NCBI RefSeq assembly: GCF_042677205.1 | Contig: NZ_JBHTIU010000023.1 | Coordinates: forward strand, 1-64,000 | DNA from: Paenibacillus_L residui | Lineage (GTDB): Bacteria > Bacillota > Bacilli > Paenibacillales > NBRC-103111 | Reading direction: 5' to 3' | Length of the DNA: 64,000 nt | In this document: one piece after another, positions 32,599-41,429 of the stretch | Layout of the letters: the number at the start of each line of letters is the position of its first letter | Position numbering within the stretch: position 1 is the stretch's first letter | The notes under the pieces: model-generated | What the model was told of the DNA's origin: nothing | Seen by the model: the letters and a program-made list of their open reading frames with translations, nothing else | Database searches by the model: none | Made by a program: the position numbers and the translations under genes

Positions 32599-33057
32599 TC
32601 AGACTTTGAACTGTAACAACACCAGCCCCCGCCTCTTGCTCCGTCCGATCCGCCGGAAGCCAGCTTTCAAAAAACAAAAGCCCGGATTAGAACTCCGAAC
32701 TTTCGATTGATCAACATATGTGATTATGCCGTCTGGCGGAGGCTGTCCCCATTCAATGTATGTGGCTTCAACTGCGGCGCGGATCATGTCGCTACTAAGA
32801 TGGTTGGACTCGTTTCGGAAGATCGCGCACTCCCAAGCTTGAAGCCCGTCATCCCGGATACCTGACCATGTGACCCAAACAGCATCACCTGGAGCCGTCC
32901 TCAACACAAGGTTGCGACCAGGCCGACAGAATTGAGGACTCCCGATGGTTTGCCGGGAGTAATGACGATCGGCCAGAAGACGGCAAGCACGATCACCTTT
33001 GTGGGTTACAAGCCAAGGACCGTACTCGGGCAATTCCATCATTGTCTGCAGCAGCAT
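32599..33057 (-). CDS. GNAT-fold protein, possibly Mom-like DNA modification enzyme
   Basis: 152 residues. The N-terminal ACRLLADRHYSRQTIGSPQF and the C-terminal SNPGFCFLKAGFRRIGRSK resemble the GNAT acetyltransferase-like core, and the HYSR context recalls phage Mu Mom and related phage proteins that modify adenine in DNA. It lies among three methyltransferase genes. Start ATG 33057 with AAGGAG. The GNAT-like pattern is visible; the Mom identity and substrate are inference. Confidence 0.5.
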   Translation of the reverse strand: MLLQTMMELPEYGPWLVTHKGDRACRLLADRHYSRQTIGSPQFCRPGRNLVLRTAPGDAVWVTWSGIRDDGLQAWECAIFRNESNHLSSDMIRAAVEATYIEWGQPPPDGIITYVDQSKVRSSNPGFCFLKAGFRRIGRSKRRGLVLLQFKV

Positions 33058-33221
33058 CCTCCACTCCTTTGTGTTGAGTCGGTTTCCCCCTCAGGCAAAG
33101 CCGTTAATGTTTCACCAGAGCGCCAGAATGGCCCCGTTCCGACTTTCTACGGACTTCATCCTGTAAATATACTACGGGAGCATACGTTCTTGAAACGGGC
33201 TTTTATTGCCCGTGAGAGCAG

Positions 33222-33247
33222 AGAAAAAGCACCGGTTAGGGTGCTTA
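33222..33247 (-). terminator. terminator after the 33259-33795 gene
   Basis: On the minus strand AAGCACC pairs with GGTGCTT (33227-33246) and TTTTTC follows. It separates this gene from the Mom-like gene and its leader. Confidence 0.7.
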
Positions 33248-33258
33248 ACTTAATAACT

Positions 33259-33795
33259 TTAAATTTTATATTTACCAAATGCTTCTATCGCTTGTTGGTC
33301 CTCCCACTCATTTCTTTTAGATCTTGAAAAATTACGGCTAACAATTTCTTTCCAGTTATCTAAATTAATTTGAGCGTGTTGATAATAGTCAGTTCTTTTT
33401 AACCTAGTTAGTACTCTTTCGAAAGCATCAACTGCTTCTTCCCTGGATTCTTCATCGAAATTATACTTTTGTTGTACCTCTGATGATCTTCTTATAGATT
33501 CTTCATTGTTGACGATTGAGCTTCCTTGGGTGTATATAATGCGTTCTAATGTTTCTGTAACAACATTCACCATACCACACACCAAAAAATCTTCATTAAT
33601 TTTTTCATTATTTAGAAGCTCTAGAACCCTCTCTTTTGTATTCCCAATAAAATCATCTGATGTTACAAAATTCGCGCCTAGTTTGTAGCCAATTTCAAAG
33701 AAAATCGCTCTCGGTTCCAGTACCCAAAGGTGTGATTTGTCTTTCCATTCTTCGATGGATTCATAAAATCTTTCTACTCCATCACACTTCGACAC
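33259..33795 (-). CDS. hypothetical protein
   Basis: 178 residues from GTG 33795 with a weak ribosome site. Mostly helical, with acidic segments (EESREEAVDAFERVLTRLKR) and SRNFSRSKRNEWEDQQAIEAF at the end. No conserved motif recognised. A+T-rich compared with neighbours, followed by its own terminator, so it may be a late addition (moron-like). Confidence 0.6.
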   Translation of the reverse strand: MSKCDGVERFYESIEEWKDKSHLWVLEPRAIFFEIGYKLGANFVTSDDFIGNTKERVLELLNNEKINEDFLVCGMVNVVTETLERIIYTQGSSIVNNEESIRRSSEVQQKYNFDEESREEAVDAFERVLTRLKRTDYYQHAQINLDNWKEIVSRNFSRSKRNEWEDQQAIEAFGKYKI

Positions 33796-33853
33796 AAGGA
33801 AGGATTTTCCTGCACCCCTGCCGAAAGTATTAGTCCAAAAGGAGGTTTTTATC

Positions 33854-34045
33854 TTGGAGAAAGGTTACACCCTAAAATCACCATTTGATTTCGATAACGC
33901 TATATTTTTCCGAAAGTCAGTCGAAGTCTGGCAACAGGGCCAATTAATCGACTACGGCGGCCCGATCCAGGGACATTCGGAGATTGCTGTCGTCATAAAT
34001 GGAGAGAAATACTTAAAGTCCGTCTGCGAATTCAAGGTCCGCTAG
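33854..34045 (+). CDS. small plus-strand protein in the early region
   Basis: 63 residues from TTG 33854, nine bases after AGGAGG. The product starts MEKGYTLKSPFDFDNAIFF and ends INGEKYLKSVCEFKVR; beta-rich and not recognised. It is divergent from the 33795 gene and is one of very few plus-strand genes in this part of the prophage. Confidence 0.6.
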   Translation: MEKGYTLKSPFDFDNAIFFRKSVEVWQQGQLIDYGGPIQGHSEIAVVINGEKYLKSVCEFKVR

Positions 34046-34221
34046 ACGGATGTTGTTATGTTTCCTACTATAAATAGATAAAGCGAGAAGAGGTACGCCC
34101 CGGTTCATTCGCTGCAGTAGCAGCCGTGCGTTTCATTCTCGCTCGATTTCCACAATGCCATAATAACATGTTATTTTCCTCAGGCGGACTTCAACATTTC
34201 CCGAAATGTCCCACATTTTCG

Positions 34222-34704
34222 TCAAAATTCGGTCAGCCGTTCGAAGAACCCAAGCAGTTTCAATGTATTCGCAATTGACAGTATTCCTTCATCGATTCTT
34301 CGGTCGATCGTGCTATCGCTCAGCCCCCTCCGAAAAAATAGAATTGTCTCCTTACGACTATATCCCTGGAAGAACCGGTACTCAACTGCTTTCTTTGCAT
34401 CTTCATCCTGGATCAGACCGGCAGCCCGCTGCAGCATACTTGTGTAAAAACAATACTGCTCATATACCCATTTCTGCTTTTCCGTCAATATGACGGCATT
34501 CGCCGTTTTGTCAGCATGATGGTCTTCTGCATCTATCCGGCGTCCTACCTCTCCATCAACGGCCACCAGCGCTAGGTCCTTCTCGAACCGCTCGTAATCT
34601 TGCATCAGAGCAATCATATTTGTATATTTTTTGAGAAGGAATTTCGTCTTCTGGATTTCTTGCCTTGTTGCTTCCGAAAAAAGCTCAAACTGCCCCCATA
34701 CCAT
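34222..34704 (-). CDS. ArpU/late sigma-like transcription regulator
   Basis: 160 residues. The C-terminal half (KKAVEYRFFQGYSRKETILF, then FRRGLSDSTIDRRIDEGILS) has the sigma-70 region 4-like helix-turn-helix of ArpU and RinA-type regulators, which switch on phage late genes. ATG 34704 is preferred (GAGGGG seven bases upstream). Its position just before the DNA-modification and packaging genes agrees with control of late transcription. Confidence 0.8.
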   Translation of the reverse strand: MVWGQFELFSEATRQEIQKTKFLLKKYTNMIALMQDYERFEKDLALVAVDGEVGRRIDAEDHHADKTANAVILTEKQKWVYEQYCFYTSMLQRAAGLIQDEDAKKAVEYRFFQGYSRKETILFFRRGLSDSTIDRRIDEGILSIANTLKLLGFFERLTEF

Positions 34705-34766
34705 CGCCATTCCCCTCATTCCCCTTTTGTGCTATATTGGTTTGAGAGGAATACTAATAGACTCTT

Positions 34767-34803
34767 CCCCCGCGGTCCGGCCAAGGTGCGGGGGCTTTTT
34801 TTA
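34767..34803 (+). terminator. plus-strand hairpin terminator
   Basis: CCCCCGC (34767-34773) pairs with GCGGGGG (34788-34794), followed by eight T. It lies between two minus-strand genes, so either a short plus-strand RNA starts nearby (TATATT at 34733-34738) or it stops opposing transcription. Confidence 0.5.
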
Positions 34804-35052
34804 TTTTTCTTGCATGATCTTTTCGATATATGCTTTGAGAAAAAAACTTTTTTCTTCTTCCAATTTTGCGATTTCCTTCCGTAGCCGACGATTCTCGTCT
34901 AATACGTCACGATAACACTCCAGAACATCGTCAATTTCGACTTCCGGATCAGTCAGTAGGGGAATCATCCCTGGACTGCTTCGACAAAACAAAACACCTT
35001 CTTCGGTCCTTATTAGTGATCCTCCATCCTTCAAAGGGTACTCTCTTTCCAA
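34801..35052 (-). CDS. hypothetical coiled-coil protein
   Basis: 83 residues from TTG 35052. Residues 40-80 form a coiled coil (DDVLECYRDVLDENRRLRKE). No family recognised. Small, and immediately downstream of a DNA methyltransferase gene. Confidence 0.55.
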   Translation of the reverse strand: MEREYPLKDGGSLIRTEEGVLFCRSSPGMIPLLTDPEVEIDDVLECYRDVLDENRRLRKEIAKLEEEKSFFLKAYIEKIMQEK

Positions 35053-35071
35053 CTTTGACCACCAACCTTTT

Positions 35072-36178
35072 TCATAGATTTAAAATCGGTTGTATTATTG
35101 CAGTACGTCTCTTTGCGATCTCAACATATGAGCTATTCCATTCAATGATGGTGCATTCCCGGTTATTTTCCAGTGCTACTTTATAGGTCGTTCCGGATCC
35201 GCCGAAAGGATCAAGGACCCGCCCCCCCACCGGAGCACCAGCTAAGATGCACGGCTCAATCAATATTTCGGGAAATGTGGCAAAATGCGCTTCTGAAAAT
35301 TGGGCCGTGCACACATTCCATACCGATCTCTTATTACGGTATCCGTAATACTTGATGTCTTCTCGTTCTTCCCGATGTTGAGCCGGTTTCCCAGGCACTT
35401 TTCCTTCGTTTACTTTCCGACTAAAACTATATGCCTTACCCACTGCTTTCATTGGCCCGTTTGTCTTTGTTCCGCCATTTGCTCGATACGAACCTTGTTG
35501 AGCCTCGATATTTTGTGATAATCTAGCTAAACTTGATTCGGCCATTGGTTCTTTTATAGAGTCTTTGTCGTAATAGTATTTCTCTGACTTAGAAAGCAGA
35601 AAGATGTATTCATGAGCCTTAGTAGGACGGTCCCTAACGCTTTCTGGCATCGCGTTAGGCTTGTTCCAAATGATATCTGATCTGAGATACCAACCATCTG
35701 CTTGCAGCGCAAAGGCTACACGCCATGGGATGCCGACAAGGTCTTTAGATTTAAGGTTTGACGGCAATATTCTTTTAGGCCTTTGCCTAACTGTATCCCC
35801 TTGTTTATCTGATAAATAATGCTTTCCATGCCATCTCTCATTAAATCCCTCGTCCCTCCGAGGAGCGCCGGCATAACTATCTCCGAAATTAAGCCATAGG
35901 GTTCCATCCTTTCGTAATAAACGCCATACTTCCCGGAAAACCTTTACCATATGAGCAACAAACATTTCAGGAGTTGGTTCTAGACCAAGACAACCGGTCC
36001 ACTCCGGTACGGTCATGGGCGACAGCCCTGGCATCGGCGTATACGTCACCTCTGGCCAGTATGTCTGGGTCAGACTGTAATCCCGCAGCCCCCAATATGG
36101 GGGGGAAGTCACACATGTGTGAAAGGATTCGGCCTCGAGTTGTGGCATAACTTCAATGCAGTTTCCTTGTATGATCAT
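35072..36178 (-). CDS. DNA methyltransferase, N4/N6 type
   Basis: 368 residues from ATG 36178 (TTAGGAGG upstream). TSPPYWGLRDY at residues about 24-34 is the catalytic motif, and LDPFGGSGTTYKVALENNRE near the C-terminus is the AdoMet-binding region. SPPYW is often found in N4-cytosine or N6-adenine enzymes. The target cannot be told from the sequence. It overlaps no partner and no restriction gene is present, so it is an orphan, probably anti-restriction. Confidence 0.88.
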   Translation of the reverse strand: MIIQGNCIEVMPQLEAESFHTCVTSPPYWGLRDYSLTQTYWPEVTYTPMPGLSPMTVPEWTGCLGLEPTPEMFVAHMVKVFREVWRLLRKDGTLWLNFGDSYAGAPRRDEGFNERWHGKHYLSDKQGDTVRQRPKRILPSNLKSKDLVGIPWRVAFALQADGWYLRSDIIWNKPNAMPESVRDRPTKAHEYIFLLSKSEKYYYDKDSIKEPMAESSLARLSQNIEAQQGSYRANGGTKTNGPMKAVGKAYSFSRKVNEGKVPGKPAQHREEREDIKYYGYRNKRSVWNVCTAQFSEAHFATFPEILIEPCILAGAPVGGRVLDPFGGSGTTYKVALENNRECTIIEWNSSYVEIAKRRTAIIQPILNL

Positions 36179-36191
36179 TTTTGATATCCTC

Positions 36192-38111
36192 CTAATGCAC
36201 ACGAACTGGCACTTCGTCTTCCATGGGAGCCACCCATACCGGATCCCAACTCATTTCGAAGGTGATCCCGGCTTCTGCTTGAGCTCCGGCCAACAGGATT
36301 ACATTCCCCATTTCCTCCGCTGCGTCCCGGGGAACGGCATTCCCGATATATTCCCGAGCCTTTGCGTCGCTGCATCCCTCAAGCTGGAATGGCCTTCCAT
36401 CCGGCAAATGCGTCGGGAAGCTTTGGAGCATTGCCAACTCGTAGGTTGTGAGCGGGCGGTGCCATGTTCCGTCCTGGGCGATAATCAACCATACACCTTG
36501 TTCGTTGTCCGCCGGGATACGCGGATCGGCGACGGCGGCAGCGCCGGCATGCACATCCATGCTGCCCGTGACGGTCTTGGCCGTTGTACTCCAGTCCTGA
36601 ACCCCCATGGTATCCGCGCGCGGTGCGCTTTGAATACGAGGGTCAGCAACCAATTGAGCACCACTTTGTACGTCAGTCGTTCCTGTTACGGTGGCGGCGG
36701 GCTCACCGTCGGCTTGTACCCGGAATTTATCAGTGTAGCGTCCGGGACGATCAGCGATACGAGGATCGCTTATACTTCCTGCTGCCTGCATAATGCGATT
36801 GGCCGATCGAACGGTTTTGGCTGTTGCATCCCAATCCTGGACGCCGTAGCTATCAGGATGAAGCTTTGTATTAATTCGAGGGTCGGCCACCGCGATCGCT
36901 CCGCTCCCAAGCCGCGAACCGGTCACACATGGCGCCACTTCATCTACTCGGACAATCCGATACTGCGCCGGATGACGCCCCGGGCGGTATGAAAGCGTAG
37001 GGTCCGCAATACATGAAGCGCCCTGATGTGTCCCGGCGGCCCCGGTTACACAAACAGCAGGCTCATCTACTGACTGGATACGGAGCAGGTTGGTCTTTCC
37101 TTCGCCGCCAATCTGTAGGCGCGGGTCCGACACCGCGGTAACACCATTGCTGCGGCCCGGTCCTGCCGTGCTCGTTACCGCTCGGCTGGGTTCCTGCCAG
37201 TCAGCCACCTCATATGCCCCGCGCCGTGGCTCATGAGTGACGCGCAAGTTTTGCCAGTCCACCTTGTTCAGGTCGCGCCAGTCACCGCCTGCGGGTATCA
37301 GGGCCAGGCGCATCCAGGTCTTCCACTGGAGGCGAGGAAGGCGGTGAAGCGGTCCCCCGGCCTCCGTGTCTCCGGGTGCCGGCAACGGGCCGATTACATC
37401 ACCGATGCTGCGCAGCGGTTTGAGTTCCGGGTAATAGATCACGTTTGGGATTTGCGCTTCATGACGTGCCATGATCAGGAAACGCACTCGGTTTTGGCCG
37501 AGCCCGCCGATCTCGCCGAGGTTGTGGTCTGCCCTGATACTGACCGCGTACCCGTATTTGACCAGCAATTTCTTAATTTGCCGCAGCAGCGGTTTCCCTC
37601 GGGATGTAATTCGCGGAACGTTTTCGAGTTGAATGATTGCAGGAAGACTTCCGCCATATTCCAAACAAGCCTGCAGCGCCATCTCCAAACCACTTACGGT
37701 CAGGTAATTGAGTGCCTGGTATTTATCTGATTCGGATTTTTTCTGCGGCAGAAGCCCGCTCAGCCCCTTACACGGTGGAGATAGAAACAAGAAGAACGGG
37801 ACTTGCTGCTTGAACGCAAGCCAGATATCCCACGGCGTAACCTCTCGCCAGTCCTCTGGCGGCTTGTGGCCGTGCCATGCTACATACTGCCAGCGTCTGA
37901 ACAAGTCCATGACCACCGCCGTCTTTTCCCCGGTGATAAGGTCATGATTTCGGCATGCGACAGGATCACTATCAATCGAGCAGAGTAACCGAAAACGGTA
38001 CACTTTTCCGCCGTACTCCACTTGTGAACGAAGCAGCCCGGCAGATTCCCCGCCGATGCCGCCAAACAAAATTGCGGCCGTTTTATATTCGATGTTTTCA
38101 AGAGTGTGCAA
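36192..38111 (-). CDS. C5-cytosine DNA methyltransferase with six-repeat insert
   Basis: 639 residues from TTG 38111. AdoMet motif ILFGGIGGES at the start, catalytic Cys114 in SPPCKGLS, ENV at 163-165, and the closing motifs LAMLQSFPTHLPDG and IGNAVP, so the enzyme looks complete. Residues about 300-535 replace the usual target-recognition region by six repeats of 38-42 residues. Each resembles W-x-x-P-A-x-T-V-T-G followed by a G-A-x-x-V-A-D-P-R-I ending. Such inserts occur in other phage cytosine methyltransferases; whether each repeat adds a target specificity is unknown. Confidence 0.88.
   Translation of the reverse strand: MHTLENIEYKTAAILFGGIGGESAGLLRSQVEYGGKVYRFRLLCSIDSDPVACRNHDLITGEKTAVVMDLFRRWQYVAWHGHKPPEDWREVTPWDIWLAFKQQVPFFLFLSPPCKGLSGLLPQKKSESDKYQALNYLTVSGLEMALQACLEYGGSLPAIIQLENVPRITSRGKPLLRQIKKLLVKYGYAVSIRADHNLGEIGGLGQNRVRFLIMARHEAQIPNVIYYPELKPLRSIGDVIGPLPAPGDTEAGGPLHRLPRLQWKTWMRLALIPAGGDWRDLNKVDWQNLRVTHEPRRGAYEVADWQEPSRAVTSTAGPGRSNGVTAVSDPRLQIGGEGKTNLLRIQSVDEPAVCVTGAAGTHQGASCIADPTLSYRPGRHPAQYRIVRVDEVAPCVTGSRLGSGAIAVADPRINTKLHPDSYGVQDWDATAKTVRSANRIMQAAGSISDPRIADRPGRYTDKFRVQADGEPAATVTGTTDVQSGAQLVADPRIQSAPRADTMGVQDWSTTAKTVTGSMDVHAGAAAVADPRIPADNEQGVWLIIAQDGTWHRPLTTYELAMLQSFPTHLPDGRPFQLEGCSDAKAREYIGNAVPRDAAEEMGNVILLAGAQAEAGITFEMSWDPVWVAPMEDEVPVRVH
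36509..37214 (-). repeat. six tandem protein repeats in the cytosine methyltransferase
   Basis: Coding positions for six divergent copies with the shared core TVTG and ADPRI. They read, in order, about YEVADW, LLRIQS, YRIVRV, YGVQDW, FRVQAD and MGVQDW at their starts. Copies 2 and 3 are least regular. The repeats are at protein level; DNA similarity is lower. Confidence 0.7.
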
Positions 38112-38163
38112 GAATACCTTCTCCCTTCAGCAAATGAGTTCATACGTTCCGTTAAAGGGATAT

Positions 38164-38203
38164 AGAAAATCTTCCCCTCAAGCTACTGAGGGGAGGGATC
38201 TTC
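38164..38203 (-). terminator. terminator after the 38223-39239 gene
   Basis: On the minus strand CCCCTCA-GTAGCT-TGAGGGG is followed by AAGATTTTC. It separates the early gene from the cytosine methyltransferase gene. Confidence 0.6.
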
Positions 38204-38222
38204 TATTTAAGGGATAAGCAAC

Positions 38223-39239
38223 TTACGCTGCTCCCGGCCCTTTCATGATATCCCGAACCCGTTTTTTGTACAGGTTCCACTTGCTTGAGAGCTGCCCTGA
38301 TGTAGCTCCGACCGAATGAGCAATCTCCATCCAGGTCTCGCCTGCCTTTTTCCGCTGCAACAAAGAGGGAAAATCAAACTGGATATCATCGAAAGCTGGC
38401 TTCTTATTCAAAATGAATTGTTCAAGTTCATCCTTGTCTACTTCAACGGGTGCTTCGGAAACGGCTGGTTCTGCTTTATCTGTATCCTCGAATTCAATCA
38501 CACCATCATTTTCGCCATCTTTCATCCAATCGGGTAGATCGTCATCCAGATTGTCAGATTCGGGTCCAACCTCTTCTTCGGATACTTCTATATCATTTTG
38601 GCCATCATCCTGAATGCTTGCCGACTTGGATTTAACCTCAGGCTTGGCCGCTTGGCCCATATTGGTCTCGGCATCCTGCTTCTGTTCCCGCCACTCGTTC
38701 CACTTTGCAGCAAGCGGCGCGATTCGTGAGCGGTATTCATCGATTAATTCAACGATTCGCCCGGACGATAACCCGTAATCAGACGCCAATCGTGAATAGG
38801 TCTCTCCGTCTGCCAACCTGGAAACCCAGTCAAAGAAGGGATACGGGAGGTCGTCGTAGGAAGGGGACAAGAGGCTGAGGATAAAGTCGTCTACAATCTT
38901 CCGCTCGATTTCTTCGGGAATTTCCTCAATCGGAACCTTCTCTTTAGGCAGATTGAGATCCATCTCCACTTGTTCTCCTTCAGGTTTAATTTCCGACACG
39001 ACTCCCGATTCATCCACTTTATATTCCCGGATCGGTTTTTGAGTCCTGGCATTGATTTGGACATTATATGTCACCACTGCAGATTCCAACGCTACACGAA
39101 CCTTTTGATCGATCATATCCGATAGTGTTTCAACGCTGCCGCGGAGATCACTAAGAGATGTTGTCAGGACGATCTCGACCTCGCCTTTCGGTTTCAGATT
39201 CACTTTTTTCACGTTCGGATTAAACTCTGTATAAGACAT
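38223..39239 (-). CDS. early phage protein with two helix-turn-helix-like segments
   Basis: 338 residues. An N-terminal beta-rich part, a helix-turn-helix-like segment (ASDYGLSSGRIVELIDEYRS), a long acidic linker (residues 190-265) and a second such segment (EIAHSVGATSGQLSSKWNLY) can be seen. No family name is known to me. It lies between RusA and the cytosine methyltransferase. DNA binding is likely. Confidence 0.6.
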   Translation of the reverse strand: MSYTEFNPNVKKVNLKPKGEVEIVLTTSLSDLRGSVETLSDMIDQKVRVALESAVVTYNVQINARTQKPIREYKVDESGVVSEIKPEGEQVEMDLNLPKEKVPIEEIPEEIERKIVDDFILSLLSPSYDDLPYPFFDWVSRLADGETYSRLASDYGLSSGRIVELIDEYRSRIAPLAAKWNEWREQKQDAETNMGQAAKPEVKSKSASIQDDGQNDIEVSEEEVGPESDNLDDDLPDWMKDGENDGVIEFEDTDKAEPAVSEAPVEVDKDELEQFILNKKPAFDDIQFDFPSLLQRKKAGETWMEIAHSVGATSGQLSSKWNLYKKRVRDIMKGPGAA

Positions 39240-39253
39240 TTTTCACGCACCCC

Positions 39254-39667
39254 TTAAGATAATTCCTTTATTTTTACTTCGATACGCGGCCTTGCACTAT
39301 ATCGCTTTCTCGCAAACGCATCAACTACTTGACTATCATCCTTCCAAATCACTCCTTTTAGAGAGTCCTTCACACCCTTGAGATAATTGTCCACGTCAGG
39401 TTTTGAAGTGGGGAGAATCTCTCCCCTTTCCGCCGCCTCAGCCTTCTTTTTGCTGAAGCTTTTCGGAGTGGAGCGATACACCGTAAGCATCATCCCTATG
39501 GGCCCTTCTAGCAAAGCATCCGGTGCATGCTGTACGGCGGCCAGGCGGACAAAATCTTTATAATCACGAGATTTCTTGGGATCATATGCCTTGACGAACC
39601 CCCCCGCTGTTGAAAACTTTGGTCGACCTTGTGCGACCGGTTCCCCATACACCGTAAAACTGATCAT
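39254..39667 (-). CDS. rusA: RusA-type Holliday junction resolvase
   Basis: 137 residues. ISFTVYGEPVAQGRPKFS at the start and KPDVDNYLKGVKDSLKGVIW with KDDSQVVD carry the catalytic Asp residues of RusA. It cuts four-way DNA junctions made in phage recombination. Ribosome site GAGGAGG before ATG 39667. Confidence 0.93.
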   Translation of the reverse strand: MISFTVYGEPVAQGRPKFSTAGGFVKAYDPKKSRDYKDFVRLAAVQHAPDALLEGPIGMMLTVYRSTPKSFSKKKAEAAERGEILPTSKPDVDNYLKGVKDSLKGVIWKDDSQVVDAFARKRYSARPRIEVKIKELS

Positions 39668-39834
39668 CTTGCTTTCCTCCTCTCACACCTAAGGCCGTTT
39701 TTCCTTCTTGTTGCAACGATATTTCCCCGATTTAGCACGTAAACCTCACCCAGAATGGTGCCACGGCCGTCTCTGATCAGATAACCTATGGACGTTTGGT
39801 AAAAAGGATCGATTTTTTTTGTATTGAGAAATCC

Positions 39835-40014
39835 TCACCTGGGATACACCACTTTCTCCCGGTAATTCAATCTGCAATACTTCTGCCGATTTCTCCGTTT
39901 CAGTTCGGCGGCCGCTGAAATCCTGTCTGCAAGTGACGCTTTTTCGTCACAAGCGATCACGTATAACTGGACTCGTGTGGCCAAATGCCAACTCAGTTCG
40001 CTTTGTGTCGTCAT
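39835..40014 (-). CDS. hypothetical small basic protein
   Basis: 59 residues from ATG 40014, overlapping the DnaB stop (ATGA). Helical, with SLADRISAAAELKRRNRQKY, then YREKVVYP. Basic; coupled to the helicase gene. Between it and RusA (39668-39834) lies a short frame with coding-like composition but no proper start codon. Confidence 0.55.
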   Translation of the reverse strand: MTTQSELSWHLATRVQLYVIACDEKASLADRISAAAELKRRNRQKYCRLNYREKVVYPR

Positions 40015-41429
40015 GACGTTTTCCTCCACATGTCAATGGTTTTTCCATTGGTTGGCGACGGCGTCTCTTTATGCTTCCGATCAAGGCTTACGAACTTGTT
40101 ATATTGCTTCATGAAGGACAGTTCCACAGTTCCGACCGGCCCGTTCCGCTGCTTCGCGATGATGATCTCGATGATGTTCTTTTTATCGCTCTCCTGGTTG
40201 TAGTAATCGTCCCGGTACAGGAAGGCGACAATATCCGCATCCTGCTCAATCGATCCCGATTCCCGTAGGTCGGACATCATCGGACGCTTATCCTGGCGCT
40301 GCTCAACTCCCCGGCTAAGTTGGGACAATGCGATAACTGGAACCTCCAATTCGCGAGCCAGCTGCTTAAGCGTCCGGGAGATCTGAGATACTTCCTCCTG
40401 CCGGTTTGCACCTCTGCGGCCGCTGCCCTGAATCAGTTGCAGGTAGTCGATCAGGATCAGACCAAGCCCGCGTTCCTTTTTCAGTTTACGGCACTTGGCG
40501 CGGATCTCATTGACAGTGATGCCTGGAGTATCGTCAATGTGGATGTCCGCCTCGGACAGCAGTCCAACAGCAGTTGACATCTTCTCCCAATCATTCCCTT
40601 CGAAGCGACCCGTCCGCATACGACTGCCGTCAATCTCTGCTTCAGCGCATATCATCCGTTGTACGAGTTGGGTCGCTGACATCTCCAGACTGAAGATGGC
40701 TACGGTCTCTTTCTCACGAATGCCTACATTCTGGGCGATATTCAGGGCGAAAGCGGTCTTCCCCACCGACGGCCGCGCCGCGACGATAATTAGATCGCTC
40801 TGCTGGAAGCCAGCAGTCATTCGGTCAAGATCCGGAAAGCCTGATTCTATGCCGGTCACGCCCCGATTGGTATCCTTGGCGTTGTAGCGCTCTTCTGCCT
40901 CTTCCCAGACCTGTATCAGTACTTGCTTGATTGCTGCAAACTCTCTAACCGTGATCGTCTGGTCAGACAGCCGGCTGACGGCAGTTTCGGCCATTGCCAC
41001 AAATTCGCGTACATCCTCGCCCTCGCCGGCATTGCGGAGCAAGTTAAGCGCAACGTCCACCGCTTGCCGCCGCAGGAACATCTCTTGTACCCGCCCGGCG
41101 TAATAAGAGACATTGGCCGTTGTCGGGACCGAGTTAGCAAGTTGGGTCAAGTAGCTAACGCCGCCGATGCGATTAAGTTCCTCGCTGTCTTGGAGTTGTG
41201 CCGTCAATGTCACCAGATCAAGCGGTTGCTCTGCATCCCGCAGTTGCCGCATTGCCCGAAATATCCGGGCATGTCCATCGTCGGCAAATTCTCCACCTTG
41301 CAAGGTGTCCACCGCTACGTCGTACACAGCCGAGTCCAAAAGGATCGCTCCAAGTACCGCCTGCTCCGCTTGCAAGTCAAACGGTCTCTCTATTCCCAAA
41401 TGCTGCAGTACCGATTCACGATCAATCAT
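40011..41429 (-). CDS. dnaB: replicative DNA helicase (DnaB)
   Basis: 472 residues from ATG 41429. N-terminal DnaB domain (PFDLQAEQAVLGAILLD), Walker A ARPSVGKTAFALNIA, then GLGLILIDYLQLI (Walker B) and DIVAFLYRDDYYN. It unwinds the phage replication fork as a hexamer. It follows the loader-like gene and O-like initiator, and the three start codons overlap in a translational chain. Confidence 0.94.
   Translation of the reverse strand: MIDRESVLQHLGIERPFDLQAEQAVLGAILLDSAVYDVAVDTLQGGEFADDGHARIFRAMRQLRDAEQPLDLVTLTAQLQDSEELNRIGGVSYLTQLANSVPTTANVSYYAGRVQEMFLRRQAVDVALNLLRNAGEGEDVREFVAMAETAVSRLSDQTITVREFAAIKQVLIQVWEEAEERYNAKDTNRGVTGIESGFPDLDRMTAGFQQSDLIIVAARPSVGKTAFALNIAQNVGIREKETVAIFSLEMSATQLVQRMICAEAEIDGSRMRTGRFEGNDWEKMSTAVGLLSEADIHIDDTPGITVNEIRAKCRKLKKERGLGLILIDYLQLIQGSGRRGANRQEEVSQISRTLKQLARELEVPVIALSQLSRGVEQRQDKRPMMSDLRESGSIEQDADIVAFLYRDDYYNQESDKKNIIEIIIAKQRNGPVGTVELSFMKQYNKFVSLDRKHKETPSPTNGKTIDMWRKTS

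Noticed and set aside
36156..36992. 278-codon plus-strand open frame
   Set aside because: It lies opposite the complete cytosine methyltransferase, has no ribosome site or known motif, and follows the codon pattern of the real gene.
39666..39830. possible 45-50-residue minus-strand gene between RusA and 39835-40014
   Set aside because: The frame looks coding-like but has no ATG, GTG or TTG near a ribosome site; it begins right after a stop and an eight-A run. It may be a frameshifted remnant, but this is not enough to call it.
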